Counted from the first letter of the stretch, positions 50,172 to 62,025 are shown. The stretch: DNA of 64,000 nucleotides from Allocoprococcus comes (GCF_013300725.1 NZ_JAAIMM010000004.1:1-64000); one strand, 5' to 3'. Made by a program: numbers and translations. The notes: a model not told the origin generated them from the sequence alone.

Positions 50172-51218
50172 ATGGGAATGACGATCAAAGATATTGCGAA
50201 GAAGTGCGGGGTCGGAGTCAGCACCGTATCCCGTGCGCTGAACAATCATCCGGATATCAATCCTGAGACCAAAAAGATGATTTTAAAGACGGTTGAAGAA
50301 TCAAATTTTGTGCCGAATAACAGTGCGAGGAATCTGAAACGGACCGATTCGAAATCCATTGCGATTCTGGTAAAGGAGATTGATAATCCATTTTTCGCGA
50401 CGATGATGCGGGTAATGGAAAAAAAGATCCGCAGACAGAAATATTCCTTTTTTATCCAGCATATGGGAAAGGATCAGGATGAGGTCGATACCGCACTGGA
50501 GCTGATCAAAGAAAAAAAGCTCAGAGGGATTATTTTCCTGGGTGGAGATTTCAGGAAGAACAAAGAGCGGATTGCAAAGATAAAGGTTCCATTTGTTGTT
50601 AGTACGGCAGCATTTGATAAACTGCCGGAGAAATGTATCGCATCCTATGTATCAATTGATGACCGTGCGGAAAGCCGTAAGATCGTAGATCATCTGTGCG
50701 AGACCGGACATAAAAAGATTGCAATCCTTGCCTCAGATAAGAAAGATGAGAACATCGGAAAACTCAGACTGGAAGGTTACAGGGAAGCACTGAAAGCACA
50801 TGGTCTGGAAGTGGATGAGGAAAGAATCTGTTATCTGGATGAAGAAGATACCACATATTCGATGGAAAACGGATATCGGATGATGAAAAAACTGCTGAAA
50901 AAAGAAACAGAATTTACCGCAGTATTTGCAATTTCCGATCTGATGGTGATTGGTGCATGCAAGGCGCTTCTGGAAGAGGGAAAAAGGATTCCGGAAGATG
51001 TGGCCGTTGCGGGATTTGACGGACTTGACTATACCGGATTTTATCAGCCGGCGATCACTACGATGGCGCAGCCGGTCGAAGAGATCGCGAGACAGTCCGT
51101 CGGGATTCTGTTTGACATGATAGAAACAAAGAAAAGCCAGGAAGGGAAATATCTTCCGGCAACACTGAAAGAAAGAGAATCAACTACAGGAGGTAGAAGA
51201 ACATGGAAGCAAGACTGA
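50172..51218 (+). CDS. LacI-family regulator of glucan use
   Basis: A 348-residue repressor. The HTH is [20 protein letters not shown], with hinge [13 protein letters not shown], followed by a periplasmic-binding-like sensor domain ([16 protein letters not shown], then [20 protein letters not shown]). It is sandwiched between malQ and glgP, so it probably controls this operon through the CGTTACCG-type sites upstream of malQ. The start at 50172 may be replaced by the ATG at 50178. Its 3' end overlaps glgP by 16 nt, and the glgP ribosome site lies inside it. Confidence 0.92.
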   Translation: MGMTIKDIAKKCGVGVSTVSRALNNHPDINPETKKMILKTVEESNFVPNNSARNLKRTDSKSIAILVKEIDNPFFATMMRVMEKKIRRQKYSFFIQHMGKDQDEVDTALELIKEKKLRGIIFLGGDFRKNKERIAKIKVPFVVSTAAFDKLPEKCIASYVSIDDRAESRKIVDHLCETGHKKIAILASDKKDENIGKLRLEGYREALKAHGLEVDEERICYLDEEDTTYSMENGYRMMKKLLKKETEFTAVFAISDLMVIGACKALLEEGKRIPEDVAVAGFDGLDYTGFYQPAITTMAQPVEEIARQSVGILFDMIETKKSQEGKYLPATLKERESTTGGRRTWKQD

Positions 51219-53461
51219 CAGAGATTTTACAGGAGAAATTCCAGACAGGACTTGAACAGGCAACGAATGAACAGGTATATTATGCGCTGCTTACACTGAC
51301 AAAGGAACGGATCAAAGAAGGACCGAAGAACGAAGGAAAGAGAAAACTCTATTATATTTCCGCAGAGTTCCTGATCGGAAAGCTTTTATCCAACAACCTG
51401 ATCAACCTTGGAATTTATGATGAGACAGCAGAGGTGCTGAAAAAGCACGGGAAAAATCTTGCAGAGATCGAAGAAGTTGAACCGGAACCGTCTCTTGGAA
51501 ATGGTGGACTTGGACGATTGGCAGCCTGCTTCCTGGATTCCATTGCAACACTCGGACTTCCGGGAGACGGAATCGGGCTGAACTATCATATGGGTCTGTT
51601 CAAACAGGTATTTACCGACCACAAACAGGATGAACAGAAGAATCCGTGGATTGAAAAAGACAGCTGGCTCAATGATACCGGTATTTCATTTGAAGTCCCG
51701 TTCAAGGATTTCAGTCTTCGTTCCCATCTGTATGATATTGATGTAACCGGATATGAAGGCGGAAGCAACAAACTTCATCTTTTTGATGTAGAGACGGTAA
51801 ATGATGCAATCGTTGGAAACGGAATCAATTTTGATAAGAACGATATCCGTGAGAACCTGACGCTGTTCCTCTATCCGGATGACAGCGACAAGGCAGGAAA
51901 TCTGCTCCGTATTTATCAGCAGTATTTTATGGTTTCCAATGCAGCACAGTACATCATCCGCGAGTGTGAAGAAAAGGGATATGATCTCAGAAAGCTTCAT
52001 GAGCATGTGGCGATCCAGATCAATGATACACATCCTTCTATGGTTATTCCGGAGCTGATCCGTCTTCTTGTTCAGAAACAGATCGACTTCAATGAGGCGA
52101 TTGAGATCGTACAGAAGACCTGCGCGTATACCAATCACACCATCCTCGCAGAAGCACTGGAAAAATGGCCGGTTGATTATCTGGAGCAGGTTGCACCACA
52201 GATCGTTCCGATCATCCGTGATCTGGATGCAAGAATTAAGGGAAGATATAAAGATCCGAGAGTCTATATTATCGATGACCAGAATCGTGTACACATGGCT
52301 CATATGGACATCCATTATGGATACAGTGTCAACGGAGTTGCTTATCTTCATACAGAAATCCTGAAAAATGAAGAACTGAAACCGTTCTACGACATTTACC
52401 CACAGAAATTCAACAACAAGACCAATGGTATTACGTTCAGAAGATGGCTGCTGCACTGCAACCATGAACTGACTGCATGGCTGGATGAGAAGATCGGACC
52501 GGATTACCGAAAAGATGCAACAAAGCTTGAAAAACTGCTTGATCATGCAAATGATGAGGAAACCTTAAAGAGTCTTCTTGGGGTAAAACAGAAAAAGAAA
52601 GAGGATCTGGCAGCTTACTTAAAAGAAACACAGGGACTGGAGATCAATCCAAATTCAATTTTTGATATTCAGGTAAAACGTCTGCATGAATACAAGCGTC
52701 AGCAGATGAATGCATTATATGTGATCTATAAATATCTGGAGATCAAGAGCGGAAAGAAACCGGAGACTCCGATCACGGTAATCTTTGGAGCAAAGGCTGC
52801 ACCGGCTTATGTTATTGCAAAGGATATCATTCATCTGATCCTCTGCCTGCAGGAGCTGATTGATAACGATCCGGAAGTTGCACCGTATCTGAAAGTGGTT
52901 ATGGTAGAAAACTACAACGTGACACTGGCAGAAAAGCTGATTCCGTCCTGTGATATTTCTGAACAGATTTCTCTTGCATCCAAAGAAGCAAGTGGAACAG
53001 GTAACATGAAATTCATGCTGAACGGGGCTGTGACAATGGGAACAGAAGATGGAGCCAACGTAGAAATCCATCAGTTTGTAGGAGATGAAAATATCTACAT
53101 CTTTGGAGAATCCAGTGAACAGGTTATCGAGCATTACCGCAAGATGGATTATAATGCAGTTGATTACTATATCAATGATGAAGAGATCCGCAGACTGGTA
53201 GACTTTATCATCAGCCCGGAACTTCTCCGTATCGGAGATAAATACCTGCTTCTTGAACTGCATGCAGAACTGATCCGTAAAGACTGGTTCATGACACTTC
53301 TTGATGTGAAAGATTATATCCAGAAGAAAGAACAGGCTTACGCAGATTATGAAGATCGCATGGCATGGGCAAAGAAGATGGTTGTGAATATCGCGAAAGC
53401 AGGATATTTCTCATCTGACAGAACCATTGCTGAATACAACAGAGACATCTGGCATCTGTAA
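51203..53461 (+). CDS. glgP: Glycogen/maltodextrin phosphorylase
   Basis: A 752-residue GT35 phosphorylase that releases glucose-1-phosphate from alpha-1,4-glucans using PLP. Features: [71 protein letters not shown]-type segment, and the PLP-Lys region [20 protein letters not shown] (about 594-613). It is shorter than E. coli MalP (about 800) but typical for Clostridia. It is translationally coupled to the LacI gene by overlap, with GGAGGTAGAAGAAC before its ATG. A terminator follows. Confidence 0.96.
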   Translation: MEARLTEILQEKFQTGLEQATNEQVYYALLTLTKERIKEGPKNEGKRKLYYISAEFLIGKLLSNNLINLGIYDETAEVLKKHGKNLAEIEEVEPEPSLGNGGLGRLAACFLDSIATLGLPGDGIGLNYHMGLFKQVFTDHKQDEQKNPWIEKDSWLNDTGISFEVPFKDFSLRSHLYDIDVTGYEGGSNKLHLFDVETVNDAIVGNGINFDKNDIRENLTLFLYPDDSDKAGNLLRIYQQYFMVSNAAQYIIRECEEKGYDLRKLHEHVAIQINDTHPSMVIPELIRLLVQKQIDFNEAIEIVQKTCAYTNHTILAEALEKWPVDYLEQVAPQIVPIIRDLDARIKGRYKDPRVYIIDDQNRVHMAHMDIHYGYSVNGVAYLHTEILKNEELKPFYDIYPQKFNNKTNGITFRRWLLHCNHELTAWLDEKIGPDYRKDATKLEKLLDHANDEETLKSLLGVKQKKKEDLAAYLKETQGLEINPNSIFDIQVKRLHEYKRQQMNALYVIYKYLEIKSGKKPETPITVIFGAKAAPAYVIAKDIIHLILCLQELIDNDPEVAPYLKVVMVENYNVTLAEKLIPSCDISEQISLASKEASGTGNMKFMLNGAVTMGTEDGANVEIHQFVGDENIYIFGESSEQVIEHYRKMDYNAVDYYINDEEIRRLVDFIISPELLRIGDKYLLLELHAELIRKDWFMTLLDVKDYIQKKEQAYADYEDRMAWAKKMVVNIAKAGYFSSDRTIAEYNRDIWHL

Positions 53462-53476
53462 AATGTATATGTAAAA

Positions 53477-53522
53477 AACAGAAGTCTGTCCTGAAAAAAC
53501 AGAGACAGACTTCTGTTTTTTT
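53477..53522 (+). terminator. glgP operon terminator
   Basis: AACAGAAGTCTGTC pairs with GACAGACTTCTGTT over a 13-nt A-rich loop, followed by TTTTTTT. Confidence 0.85.
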
Positions 53523-53576
53523 GTGCAAAAGTGTATTTTTATACGGTTTCTGCGGGAACTTCCTGTATTTCCCTTA

Positions 53577-53606
53577 TTGCGGGAAAAGAGAAGGATATGC
53601 TATGAT
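53577..53606 (+). promoter_or_regulatory. Promoter of the NhaC-family gene
   Basis: TTGCGG (53577-53582) and TATGAT (53601-53606) have an 18-bp spacer, about 90 nt before the start codon. The -35 is only moderately close to consensus. Confidence 0.4.
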
Positions 53607-53694
53607 AAGAAGAAATATTGCTGTCTGTTTTCCGGATATGGAAAAGTTTTGGGGAAGATCCGGGGAGCAATAGAAGCAGATGAGAGGTGGATAT

Positions 53695-55011
53695 ATGGAA
53701 AAAAGAAGAAAAAGTGCATCACTTTTGCCGGTCGGTGTATTTCTGGTATTTTATCTGGGACTGGGTATTTTATTTGAATACATAATGAAAATTCCAATGG
53801 GGTTTTATAATGTACCGATCGTAGTGGCGTTTCTGGCGGCGCTCCTGGTTGCGTGTCTGCAGAACAGAAAGGTTGGCTTTGATGAGAAGCTGGAGATCAT
53901 GGGACGGGGAATCGGAGATAAGAATATTATCACAATGCTGCTGATTTTCCTGACGGCGGGAACTTTTGTGGGAGTGGTTGGAAGAAGCAGTGCAGAGAGT
54001 GTGGCGTATTTTATGCTATCGATCATCCCGGCACGGTTTGCGGTTGCCGTCCTGTTTATGGTTGCATGTTTTGTTTCAACAGCAATGGGAACTTCGGTTG
54101 GGACGATCACCCTTCTGACTCCGATTGCGGCGGCAGTTTCGCAGACATCCGGTTTTTCCCTGGCACTTTGCGTGGCGTCGGTGATGGGAGGTTCCATGTT
54201 CGGGGACAATCTTTCTTTCATATCAGATACAACAATTGCTGCCTGCAACGGGCAGGGATGCGAGATGAAAGATAAATTCCGGGAAAATTTCCGGATCGCA
54301 CTTCCGGCGGCGATCGTATCGTTGGTTCTGATCCTGATCAGCTCTTTCCGGGCAGAGATCGGAACGGCAGTTACGCACGAATACAATCTGACGCAGATCA
54401 TTCCGTATGTGCTGGTGCTGATCGGCGGGATCGCAGGGTTCAATGTCTTCCTGGTACTTCTGACGGGAATTGTGTCCGGTGCGGTGATCATGCTCGCAAT
54501 GGGGCAGGTAACACCGTATGAAATGCTTGCTGCCATGGGATCTGGTGTGTCCGGGATGTTTGAAACCTGTATGGTGGCGGTGCTGGTTGCTGCAATGTGT
54601 GCGCTGATCCGGGAAAATGGTGGCTTTGATGTATTGCTGGATGTGATCCACCGTGTCTTTAAGGGAACGAAAAGTGGTCAGCTGGGTGTTGGTATTTTGG
54701 TAGCGCTCCTGGATGTGGCAACAGCGAACAATACCGTAGCAATTGTGATGGCCAATCCAATTGCAAAGGAAATGGCAGACGATTATCAGATCACACCGAG
54801 AAAGACGGCCTCCCTTCTGGATACTTTTTCCTGTATTTCGCAGGGAGTGATCCCGTATGGCGCGCAGATGCTTGTGGCAATTTCGGCAGTGCATGAGCTT
54901 GGCGGTGAGATTTCTGCATTTCAGATCATTCCGAAGCTTTTTTATCCGGGAATGCTGTTTGTCAGTTCGCTGATCTTTATCTTTGTGATTCCACAGAAAA
55001 CGGGAAAATAA
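53695..55011 (+). CDS. nhaC: NhaC-family Na+/H+ antiporter
   Basis: A 438-residue polytopic membrane protein with about 10-12 hydrophobic helices. NhaC/antiporter-family patterns include FVSTAMGTSVGTITLLTPIA, MGGSMFGDNLSFISDTTIAA and the later DVATANNTVAIVMANPIAKE and LLDTFSCISQGVIPYGAQM. The last segment is the conserved second half of the antiporter pair. It exchanges Na+ or an organic substrate; some family members are malate-lactate or amino-acid antiporters, so the exact ion is uncertain. The start at 53695 follows GAGAGGTGG. Monocistronic. Confidence 0.85.
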   Translation: MEKRRKSASLLPVGVFLVFYLGLGILFEYIMKIPMGFYNVPIVVAFLAALLVACLQNRKVGFDEKLEIMGRGIGDKNIITMLLIFLTAGTFVGVVGRSSAESVAYFMLSIIPARFAVAVLFMVACFVSTAMGTSVGTITLLTPIAAAVSQTSGFSLALCVASVMGGSMFGDNLSFISDTTIAACNGQGCEMKDKFRENFRIALPAAIVSLVLILISSFRAEIGTAVTHEYNLTQIIPYVLVLIGGIAGFNVFLVLLTGIVSGAVIMLAMGQVTPYEMLAAMGSGVSGMFETCMVAVLVAAMCALIRENGGFDVLLDVIHRVFKGTKSGQLGVGILVALLDVATANNTVAIVMANPIAKEMADDYQITPRKTASLLDTFSCISQGVIPYGAQMLVAISAVHELGGEISAFQIIPKLFYPGMLFVSSLIFIFVIPQKTGK

Positions 55012-55054
55012 AACAGAGTTCGCTCTGATTTTTATACTTTTACAGATTAAAGGG

Positions 55055-55083
55055 TTGAAACCTGACAAAAAATACGGTATTAT
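55055..55083 (+). promoter_or_regulatory. Promoter of leuB
   Basis: TTGAAA (55055-55060) and TATTAT (55078-55083) have a 17-bp spacer. No T-box or leader peptide is evident in the 70 nt that follow. Confidence 0.5.
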
Positions 55084-55152
55084 AGTGTTTAACAGATTTT
55101 TGGAACGAAAAATGGTGCCAAAATCACAGATACATAGAAGGGAATGACAAAG

Positions 55153-56238
55153 ATGAGCCTGAAAATCGGAGTAATTAAAGGTGACGGAATCGGTCCGGAG
55201 ATTGTAACGGAAGCGATGAAAGTTCTTGATAAAGCAGGAGAGGTATACGGATTTGACTGTTCTTATGAACAGCTGCTTCTTGGGGGAGCATCCATTGATG
55301 TACATGGAGTCCCGCTTACAGATGAGACGGTAGCAAAAGCAAAAGCATGTGATGCCGTACTGATGGGATCCATTGGAGGAGATGCAAAGACTTCCCCGTG
55401 GTATAAGCTGGAACCGTCAAAGAGACCGGAGGCAGGTCTTTTGAAGATCAGAAAAGAACTGAACCTGTTCGCTAATCTGCGTCCGGCAGTTTTGTATAAT
55501 GAACTGAAGGGTGCATGCCCTCTGAAAGAAGAGATTACAGAAGGCGGATTTGATCTGATGATCATGCGTGAACTGACAGGCGGTCTTTATTTTGGAGAGA
55601 GAAAGACAGAAGAAGTGGATGGTGTGATGACTGCATTCGATTCACTTACCTATAATGAGGATGAGATCCGCCGGATTGCAATCCGCGCGTTTGACATCGC
55701 AATGAAGAGAAGAAAGAAAGTGACAAGCGTCGATAAGGCGAATGTACTGGATTCTTCAAGACTCTGGAGAAAAGTAGTAGAAGAGGTTGCGAAAGATTAT
55801 CCGGAAGTTACACTGGAGCATATGCTGGTAGACAACTGTGCAATGCAGCTTGTAAGAGATCCGAAGCAGTTTGATGTCATTCTTACAGAGAATATGTTCG
55901 GAGACATTCTTTCTGATGAAGCAAGTATGGTAACCGGATCAATCGGAATGCTGGCAAGTGCAAGCCTGAATGAGACTAAGTTCGGACTGTATGAACCAAG
56001 TGGCGGCTCGGCACCGGATATAGCAGGACAGGGAATTGCAAACCCGATAGCAACAATTCTTTCAGCAGCAATGATGCTTCGTTTCAGCCTGGACCAGGAT
56101 AAAGCAGCAGATGCGATTGAAGCAGCTGTTTCCCAGGTATTAAAAGATGGATACAGAACCGGAGATATTATGTCAGACGGATGTACAAAGGTTGGAACAG
56201 CCCGGATGGGAGATCTGATCTGCGAAAGAATTCGATAG
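55153..56238 (+). CDS. leuB: 3-isopropylmalate dehydrogenase
   Basis: A 361-residue NAD-dependent dehydrogenase of leucine synthesis, converting 3-isopropylmalate to 2-ketoisocaproate with loss of CO2. Motifs: [55 protein letters not shown] region, [20 protein letters not shown] and [23 protein letters not shown] 55153 is chosen; ATG 55144, three codons earlier, is also possible, but the GGGA site is then too close. leuA, leuC and leuD are not in the window. ilvD follows 103 nt later. Confidence 0.95.
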   Translation: MSLKIGVIKGDGIGPEIVTEAMKVLDKAGEVYGFDCSYEQLLLGGASIDVHGVPLTDETVAKAKACDAVLMGSIGGDAKTSPWYKLEPSKRPEAGLLKIRKELNLFANLRPAVLYNELKGACPLKEEITEGGFDLMIMRELTGGLYFGERKTEEVDGVMTAFDSLTYNEDEIRRIAIRAFDIAMKRRKKVTSVDKANVLDSSRLWRKVVEEVAKDYPEVTLEHMLVDNCAMQLVRDPKQFDVILTENMFGDILSDEASMVTGSIGMLASASLNETKFGLYEPSGGSAPDIAGQGIANPIATILSAAMMLRFSLDQDKAADAIEAAVSQVLKDGYRTGDIMSDGCTKVGTARMGDLICERIR

Positions 56239-56341
56239 TCAAGGATTTGGAAAGATACAGTTCCGTACTGCTATGGGGAAAGAGAAGCAGGACGGAACTG
56301 TAATAGAATAGAGACAAAATTTACAGGAGGATCATAAAATC

Positions 56342-58012
56342 ATGAGAAGTGATAATGTAAAAACAGGTATGCAGCAGGCGCCGCACAGATCATTGTTCAA
56401 TGCGCTTGGTCTTACAAAAGAAGAACTGGAGAGACCGCTTGTCGGAATCGTATGTTCTTATAACGAAATCGTTCCGGGACATATGAACCTGGATAAGATT
56501 GCAAATGCAGTAAAGATGGGAGTTGCCATGGCAGGCGGAACACCGATCATGTTCCCGGCAATCGCAGTCTGTGACGGTATTGCAATGGGACACATCGGTA
56601 TGAAGTATTCTCTGGTAACAAGAGATCTGATCGCAGATTCGACAGAAGCAATGGCAATGGCACATCAGTTTGACGCCCTTGTTATGATCCCGAACTGTGA
56701 TAAGAACGTACCTGGACTTTTGATGGCAGCAGCCCGTATTAATGTACCTACAGTGTTCGTTAGTGGCGGACCAATGCTTGCGGGACATGTAAAAGGACAG
56801 AAGAGAAGTCTTTCCAGCATGTTCGAGGCAGTTGGATCCTACGCAGCAGGAACAATGGACGAATGTGATGTATGTGAATTTGAAAATAAAGTATGTCCTA
56901 CCTGCGGATCATGCTCCGGAATGTATACAGCCAACAGTATGAACTGTCTGACAGAAGTACTTGGTATGGGACTTCAGGGGAATGGAACAATTCCGGCTGT
57001 ATATTCAGAAAGAATCCGTCTTGCAAAACATGCAGGTATGCAGGTAATGGAAATGTACAGAAGAAATATCCGTCCGAGAGACATTATGACAAAAGAAGCC
57101 ATCTTAAATGCCCTTACTGTTGATATGGCACTTGGATGCTCAACTAACAGTATGCTTCACCTTCCGGCGATCGCACATGAGATCGGTATGGATTTTGAAA
57201 TTGATTTTGCAAACGGAATCAGCGAAAAGACTCCGAACCTCTGTCACCTTGCACCGGCAGGTCCTACATATATGGAAGACCTGAATGAAGCAGGTGGTGT
57301 ATATGCTGTTATGAACGAGCTGAATAAGAAAGGTCTTCTTTACACAGACTGCATGACAGTAACCGGAAAGACAGTTGGAGAAAATATCGCAGGATGCGAA
57401 AATAAAAATCCGGAAGTAATCCGTCCGATCAACAATCCATACAGCCAGACTGGTGGACTTGCAGTCCTCAAAGGTAATATCGCACCGGATGGCAGTGTTG
57501 TAAAACGTTCTGCAGTTGTACCGGAAATGCTGGTACATGAAGGACCTGCAAGAGTATTTGAATGTGAAGATGATGCGATCAAGGCAATCAAAGGCGGAGA
57601 TATCCATCCGGGAGATGTTGTAGTTATCCGTTATGTCGGACCAAAGGGTGGTCCTGGTATGCCGGAAATGCTGAATCCGACTTCTGCGATCGCAGGTATG
57701 GGACTTGGTTCATCGGTAGCACTTATTACAGACGGCCGTTTCAGCGGTGCATCCCGTGGAGCTTCTATCGGACACGTATCACCGGAAGCAGCAGTCGGCG
57801 GACCGGTAGCACTGATCGAGGAAGGCGATATCATCGAGATCGATATCCCGAACCTGAAATTAAATGCAAGAATTTCAGATGAAGAACTTGCAAGAAGAAA
57901 AGAAAAATGGCAGCCAAGAGATCCTGAAGTTACAACAGGATATCTTGCAAGATATGCAGCAATGGTAACTTCAGGAAACCGTGGAGCAGTTCTGGAAGTT
58001 CCACACAAATAA
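56342..58012 (+). CDS. ilvD: Dihydroxy-acid dehydratase
   Basis: A 556-residue Fe-S enzyme of valine, isoleucine and leucine synthesis. It dehydrates 2,3-dihydroxy acids to 2-keto acids. Cluster Cys residues lie in [29 protein letters not shown] and the [15 protein letters not shown] region. The C-terminal part has [18 protein letters not shown] and [28 protein letters not shown] precedes the ATG. It is followed by ilvB, giving a leuB-ilvD-ilvB branched-chain unit. Confidence 0.97.
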   Translation: MRSDNVKTGMQQAPHRSLFNALGLTKEELERPLVGIVCSYNEIVPGHMNLDKIANAVKMGVAMAGGTPIMFPAIAVCDGIAMGHIGMKYSLVTRDLIADSTEAMAMAHQFDALVMIPNCDKNVPGLLMAAARINVPTVFVSGGPMLAGHVKGQKRSLSSMFEAVGSYAAGTMDECDVCEFENKVCPTCGSCSGMYTANSMNCLTEVLGMGLQGNGTIPAVYSERIRLAKHAGMQVMEMYRRNIRPRDIMTKEAILNALTVDMALGCSTNSMLHLPAIAHEIGMDFEIDFANGISEKTPNLCHLAPAGPTYMEDLNEAGGVYAVMNELNKKGLLYTDCMTVTGKTVGENIAGCENKNPEVIRPINNPYSQTGGLAVLKGNIAPDGSVVKRSAVVPEMLVHEGPARVFECEDDAIKAIKGGDIHPGDVVVIRYVGPKGGPGMPEMLNPTSAIAGMGLGSSVALITDGRFSGASRGASIGHVSPEAAVGGPVALIEEGDIIEIDIPNLKLNARISDEELARRKEKWQPRDPEVTTGYLARYAAMVTSGNRGAVLEVPHK

Positions 58013-58040
58013 AGTAAAATCTGGACAAGGGGAATGTACA

Positions 58041-59732
58041 ATGCAATTAAATGGTGCAGAGATACTGATAGAGTGTTTAAAAGAGCAGGGCGTGGATACC
58101 GTATTCGGATATCCGGGCGGCGCAATTTTAAATGTATATGATGAATTATATAAGCATAGTAATGAAATCAGACATATCCTTACATCGCATGAGCAGGGAG
58201 CTTCTCATGCGGCAGACGGATATGCGCGTGCCACTGGTAAAGTTGGGGTGTGTTTTGCAACCAGTGGACCTGGAGCAACAAATCTCGTAACAGGAATCGC
58301 GACCGCATTTATGGATTCTATTCCGATCGTTGCGATCACCTGTAATGTAGGGGTACCGCTTCTTGGAAAAGACAGTTTTCAGGAAATTGACATTACCGGT
58401 ATTACGATGCCGATCACAAAGTATAATTTTATTGTGAAGAATGTCAATGATCTTGCAAAGACGATCCGCAAGGCGTTTGAGATCGCACAGTCCGGAAGAC
58501 CGGGACCGGTGCTGATCGATATACCGAAAGATGTGACAGGCAATAAAGCAGAGTATGAGCCTGTCAAAATCCAGCCAATCGTAAAATACAAAAAAGAAAT
58601 CTGCATGGAAGATATTAACAAGGCAGTAGAGATGATCGAAGAAGCAAAGCGTCCGTTCGTATTCGTCGGAGGCGGAGCTATATTATCTGATGCAAGTGAA
58701 GAACTCCGTGCATTCGTAGACAAGGTACAGTGTCCGGTATGTGACTCCCTGATGGGAAAAGGTGCATTTCCGGGAACTGATGAACTTTATACAGGAATGC
58801 TTGGTATGCATGGTACCAAGACATCGAACTTTGGAGTCAGTGAATGCGATCTTCTGATCGTAGTCGGTGCAAGATTCTCCGACCGTGTCACAGGTAATCC
58901 AAATAAATTTGCAAGTAATGCAAAGATTCTCCAGTTTGATATTGATGTGGCAGAGATGAACAAGAATGTCATCATTGATGAAGGTGTGGTTGGAGATATC
59001 AAAGAAGTGCTTGCGGCAGTTAATGAAAAACTGTCACAGCAGGAACACACCGAATGGATCAAAAAGATCCAGGAATATAAAGCGAAATACCCGCTTACCT
59101 ATCATCCGGAAAGTCTGACCGGTCCGTATGTGATCGAAGAGATTTACAAACAGACAGAAGGTGATGCTATCATCGTCACAGAAGTTGGACAACATCAGAT
59201 GTGGGCAGCGCAGTATTATAAATTCACAAAACCGAGAACACTGCTTACATCAGGTGGTCTTGGAACCATGGGATACGGTCTTGGAGCCGCAATCGGAGCC
59301 AAGATGGGCAGACCGGAGAAGACGGTAGTCAATATAGCCGGAGACGGATGCTTCCGTATGAATATGAATGAAGTTGCAACAGCGGCGCGTTATAACATTC
59401 CAATTATCCAGGTTGTAGTGAACAACCATGTGCTTGGTATGGTAAGACAGTGGCAGAATCTGTTTTACGGACAGCGCTATTCAGCAACTGTTCTGAATGA
59501 TGCAGTAGATTTTGTGAAACTCGCAGAAGCGATGGGGGCGAAAGCGGTAAGAGCTACGACCAGAGAAGAATTCGCAGATGCATTTAAGTTTGCTTTAAAT
59601 GCAGGCGGTCCGGTGGTGATTGACTGCCAGATCGACAGCGATGACAAGGTATGGCCGATGGTTGCTCCGGGTGCTCCGATCAGTGAAGCTTTTGACGAGA
59701 AAGATCTGCAGGAAAAACAGCAGATAAACTAG
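58041..59732 (+). CDS. ilvB: Acetolactate synthase large subunit
   Basis: A 563-residue ThDP enzyme that condenses two pyruvates, or pyruvate with 2-oxobutyrate. Features: VFGYPGGAILNVYDELYK, the catalytic Glu in TSHEQGASHAADGYARA, GPGATNLVTGIATAFMDSIP, and the ThDP motif NIAGDGCFRMNMNEVATAA ending in NNHVLGMVRQWQ. Start 58041 is 28 nt after ilvD with AAGGGGAA upstream; an upstream in-frame start would overlap ilvD. No ilvN regulatory subunit follows; serC comes next. Confidence 0.96.
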   Translation: MQLNGAEILIECLKEQGVDTVFGYPGGAILNVYDELYKHSNEIRHILTSHEQGASHAADGYARATGKVGVCFATSGPGATNLVTGIATAFMDSIPIVAITCNVGVPLLGKDSFQEIDITGITMPITKYNFIVKNVNDLAKTIRKAFEIAQSGRPGPVLIDIPKDVTGNKAEYEPVKIQPIVKYKKEICMEDINKAVEMIEEAKRPFVFVGGGAILSDASEELRAFVDKVQCPVCDSLMGKGAFPGTDELYTGMLGMHGTKTSNFGVSECDLLIVVGARFSDRVTGNPNKFASNAKILQFDIDVAEMNKNVIIDEGVVGDIKEVLAAVNEKLSQQEHTEWIKKIQEYKAKYPLTYHPESLTGPYVIEEIYKQTEGDAIIVTEVGQHQMWAAQYYKFTKPRTLLTSGGLGTMGYGLGAAIGAKMGRPEKTVVNIAGDGCFRMNMNEVATAARYNIPIIQVVVNNHVLGMVRQWQNLFYGQRYSATVLNDAVDFVKLAEAMGAKAVRATTREEFADAFKFALNAGGPVVIDCQIDSDDKVWPMVAPGAPISEAFDEKDLQEKQQIN

Positions 59733-59780
59733 AAAAACATATGCAGCGACAGATACGCAGAGCAGGAATGGAGGAGTAAT

Positions 59781-60863
59781 ATGAAACGAGTTTACAATTT
59801 TTCAGCAGGACCGGCAGTACTGCCGGAAGAAGTTTTACGAGAAGCAGCAGATGAGATGCTGGATTACAAAGGATGTGGAATGTCCGTTATGGAGATGAGT
59901 CATCGCTCGAAAGCTTTTGCTGAAATCATTGAAACCGCTGAACAGGATCTTCGTGATCTGATGGGAATCCCGGATAATTACAAAGTACTGTTCCTTCAGG
60001 GTGGCGCAAGCCAGCAGTTTGCAATGATTCCAATGAATCTGATGAAGAACAAAGTAGCGGATTATATTGTTACCGGGCAGTGGGCCAAAAAGGCAGCTGC
60101 TGAGGCATCCAAATATGGAAAGGTGAATAAGATCGCATCGTCCGAGGATAAAACCTTTTCGTACATTCCTGACTGTTCGGATCTGCCGGTTGATGAAGAT
60201 GCAGATTATGTATATATCTGCGAAAATAATACAATTTACGGAACCAAATTCAAGGAACTTCCGAACACGAAAGGCAAGACACTGGTAGCGGATGTATCAT
60301 CCTGCTTCCTGTCTGAACCTGTAGATGTGACAAAATATGGTCTCATCTATGGTGGAGTCCAGAAGAATGTCGGACCAGCGGGTGTTGTTATCGCGATCAT
60401 CCGCGAAGATCTGATTACAGAGGATGTACTTCCGGGAACACCGACCATGCTTACATACAAGACACATGCAGACGCAGGCTCTCTTTACAATACACCGCCG
60501 GCATACGGAATCTATATCTGCGGTAAGGTATTTAAATGGCTCAAAAAGATGGGCGGACTGGAAGTTATGAAAGAACGCAACGAAAAGAAAGCCAAACTGC
60601 TCTATGACTACCTGGATCAGAGCAAACTGTTCAAAGGTACGGTAGAAAAGAAAGACCGTTCTCTTATGAATGTACCATTTGTGACAGGCAGTGACGAGCT
60701 GGATGCCAAATTTGTAAAAGAGGCAAAAGAAGCGGGTCTTGAAAATCTGAAAGGACACCGTACTGTTGGTGGTATGCGTGCAAGTATTTATAACGCAATG
60801 CCATACGAAGGTGTGGAAGCCCTGGTTGCATTTATGAAGAAGTTTGAGGAGGAGAATCTGTAA
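59781..60863 (+). CDS. serC: Phosphoserine aminotransferase
   Basis: A 360-residue PLP enzyme that makes 3-phosphoserine from 3-phosphohydroxypyruvate and glutamate. Features: VYNFSAGPAVLPEEVLREAA, the phosphate site FLQGGASQQFAMIPMNLM, and the PLP Lys in IYGGVQKNVGPAGVV. The C-terminus has GHRTVGGMRASIYNAMP. GGAGGAG precedes the ATG. serA starts 1 nt after its stop, so the pair is translationally coupled. Confidence 0.97.
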   Translation: MKRVYNFSAGPAVLPEEVLREAADEMLDYKGCGMSVMEMSHRSKAFAEIIETAEQDLRDLMGIPDNYKVLFLQGGASQQFAMIPMNLMKNKVADYIVTGQWAKKAAAEASKYGKVNKIASSEDKTFSYIPDCSDLPVDEDADYVYICENNTIYGTKFKELPNTKGKTLVADVSSCFLSEPVDVTKYGLIYGGVQKNVGPAGVVIAIIREDLITEDVLPGTPTMLTYKTHADAGSLYNTPPAYGIYICGKVFKWLKKMGGLEVMKERNEKKAKLLYDYLDQSKLFKGTVEKKDRSLMNVPFVTGSDELDAKFVKEAKEAGLENLKGHRTVGGMRASIYNAMPYEGVEALVAFMKKFEEENL

Positions 60864-60864
60864 T

Positions 60865-62025
60865 ATGTATAAATATTTTTGCTTGAACCCGATTTCTCCT
60901 GTTGGACTGGAGAAATTCAGTGATGATTATGTACCTGCCGGTGAGATGGCAGGAGCAGATGCGGTACTTGTAAGAAGTGCCGGAATGCATGAACTGGAAT
61001 TTGATAAAGATTTAAAAGCGGTTGCCCGTGCCGGGGCCGGTGTAAATAATATTCCACTGGACAAATGTGCGGAGCAGGGAATCGTTGTATTTAATACACC
61101 AGGGGCAAATGCCAATGGTGTAAAAGAGCTGGTGATCGCCGGTATGCTGCTTGCATCCAGAGATATACTTGGCGGGATCAACTGGGTACAGGAGAACGAA
61201 GAGGATGGCAATATTGCCAAAGATGCAGAAAAAGCGAAAAAAGCATTTGCAGGCTGTGAGATCCAGGGAAAGAAGCTTGGTGTGATCGGTCTTGGTGCAA
61301 TCGGTGTCCTGGTTGCCAATGCGGCTACGCATCTCGGGATGGAAGTGTATGGTTATGATCCATATGTTTCTGTAGATTCCGCATGGAGACTTTCAAGAAG
61401 CATCCATCACACTAAGAATGTAGATGAGATCTACAAGGAGTGTGATTATATCACAATCCATGTACCGGCACTGGAAGATACAAAGGGTATGATCAATAAG
61501 AATGCCATCAGTCTGATGAAAGACGGCGTTGTGATCCTGAACTTTGCAAGAGATGTACTGGTGAACAGTGAAGACATTGTGGATGCACTTGTTGGTGGAA
61601 AAGTCGGACGCTATGTAACGGACTTCCCGACACCGGAGATCGCAGGAGTAAAGCATGCGATTGTCATTCCGCATCTGGGAGCGTCAACTGCTGAATCAGA
61701 AGATAATTGTGCAAAGATGGCAGTAGAAGAACTGAAGGATTTCCTGGAAAATGGAAATATCCGTAATTCTGTCAACTTCCCGGCATGCGATATGGGTGTA
61801 AGGGATAAGACAAGAATTACGATCCTGCACAGGAATATTCCGAACATGATCGGTCAGTTTACTGCGCTTCTGGCAAAGGATAATGTCAATATCGATGATA
61901 TGACGAATAAGAGCCGTGGCAGCTATGCATATACGATGATCGATGTGGATAATGATGTGGCAGAAGACGTGGTAAAAGGTCTGGAAATGATCGAGGGCGT
62001 TTTGAAAGTCAGAGTAATTGCATAA
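60865..62025 (+). CDS. serA: D-3-phosphoglycerate dehydrogenase with ACT domain
   Basis: A 386-residue NAD-dependent enzyme for the first step of serine synthesis. The substrate domain has AGAGVNNIPLDKCAEQGI, and the nucleotide site is LGVIGLGAIGVLVANAA with the Asp of YGYDPY. The catalytic region includes NFARD and the His in IPHLGAST. A C-terminal ACT domain (about 315-386, HRNIPNMIGQFTALLAKD) should give feedback control by serine. A longer frame starting in serC is rejected. AGGAGGAG lies at the end of serC. A terminator follows. Confidence 0.96.
   Translation: MYKYFCLNPISPVGLEKFSDDYVPAGEMAGADAVLVRSAGMHELEFDKDLKAVARAGAGVNNIPLDKCAEQGIVVFNTPGANANGVKELVIAGMLLASRDILGGINWVQENEEDGNIAKDAEKAKKAFAGCEIQGKKLGVIGLGAIGVLVANAATHLGMEVYGYDPYVSVDSAWRLSRSIHHTKNVDEIYKECDYITIHVPALEDTKGMINKNAISLMKDGVVILNFARDVLVNSEDIVDALVGGKVGRYVTDFPTPEIAGVKHAIVIPHLGASTAESEDNCAKMAVEELKDFLENGNIRNSVNFPACDMGVRDKTRITILHRNIPNMIGQFTALLAKDNVNIDDMTNKSRGSYAYTMIDVDNDVAEDVVKGLEMIEGVLKVRVIA

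Noticed and set aside
54223-55305. 360-codon minus-strand frame opposite the nhaC gene and leuB start
   Set aside because: His/Arg/Cys-rich antisense artefact of a codon-biased membrane-protein gene.
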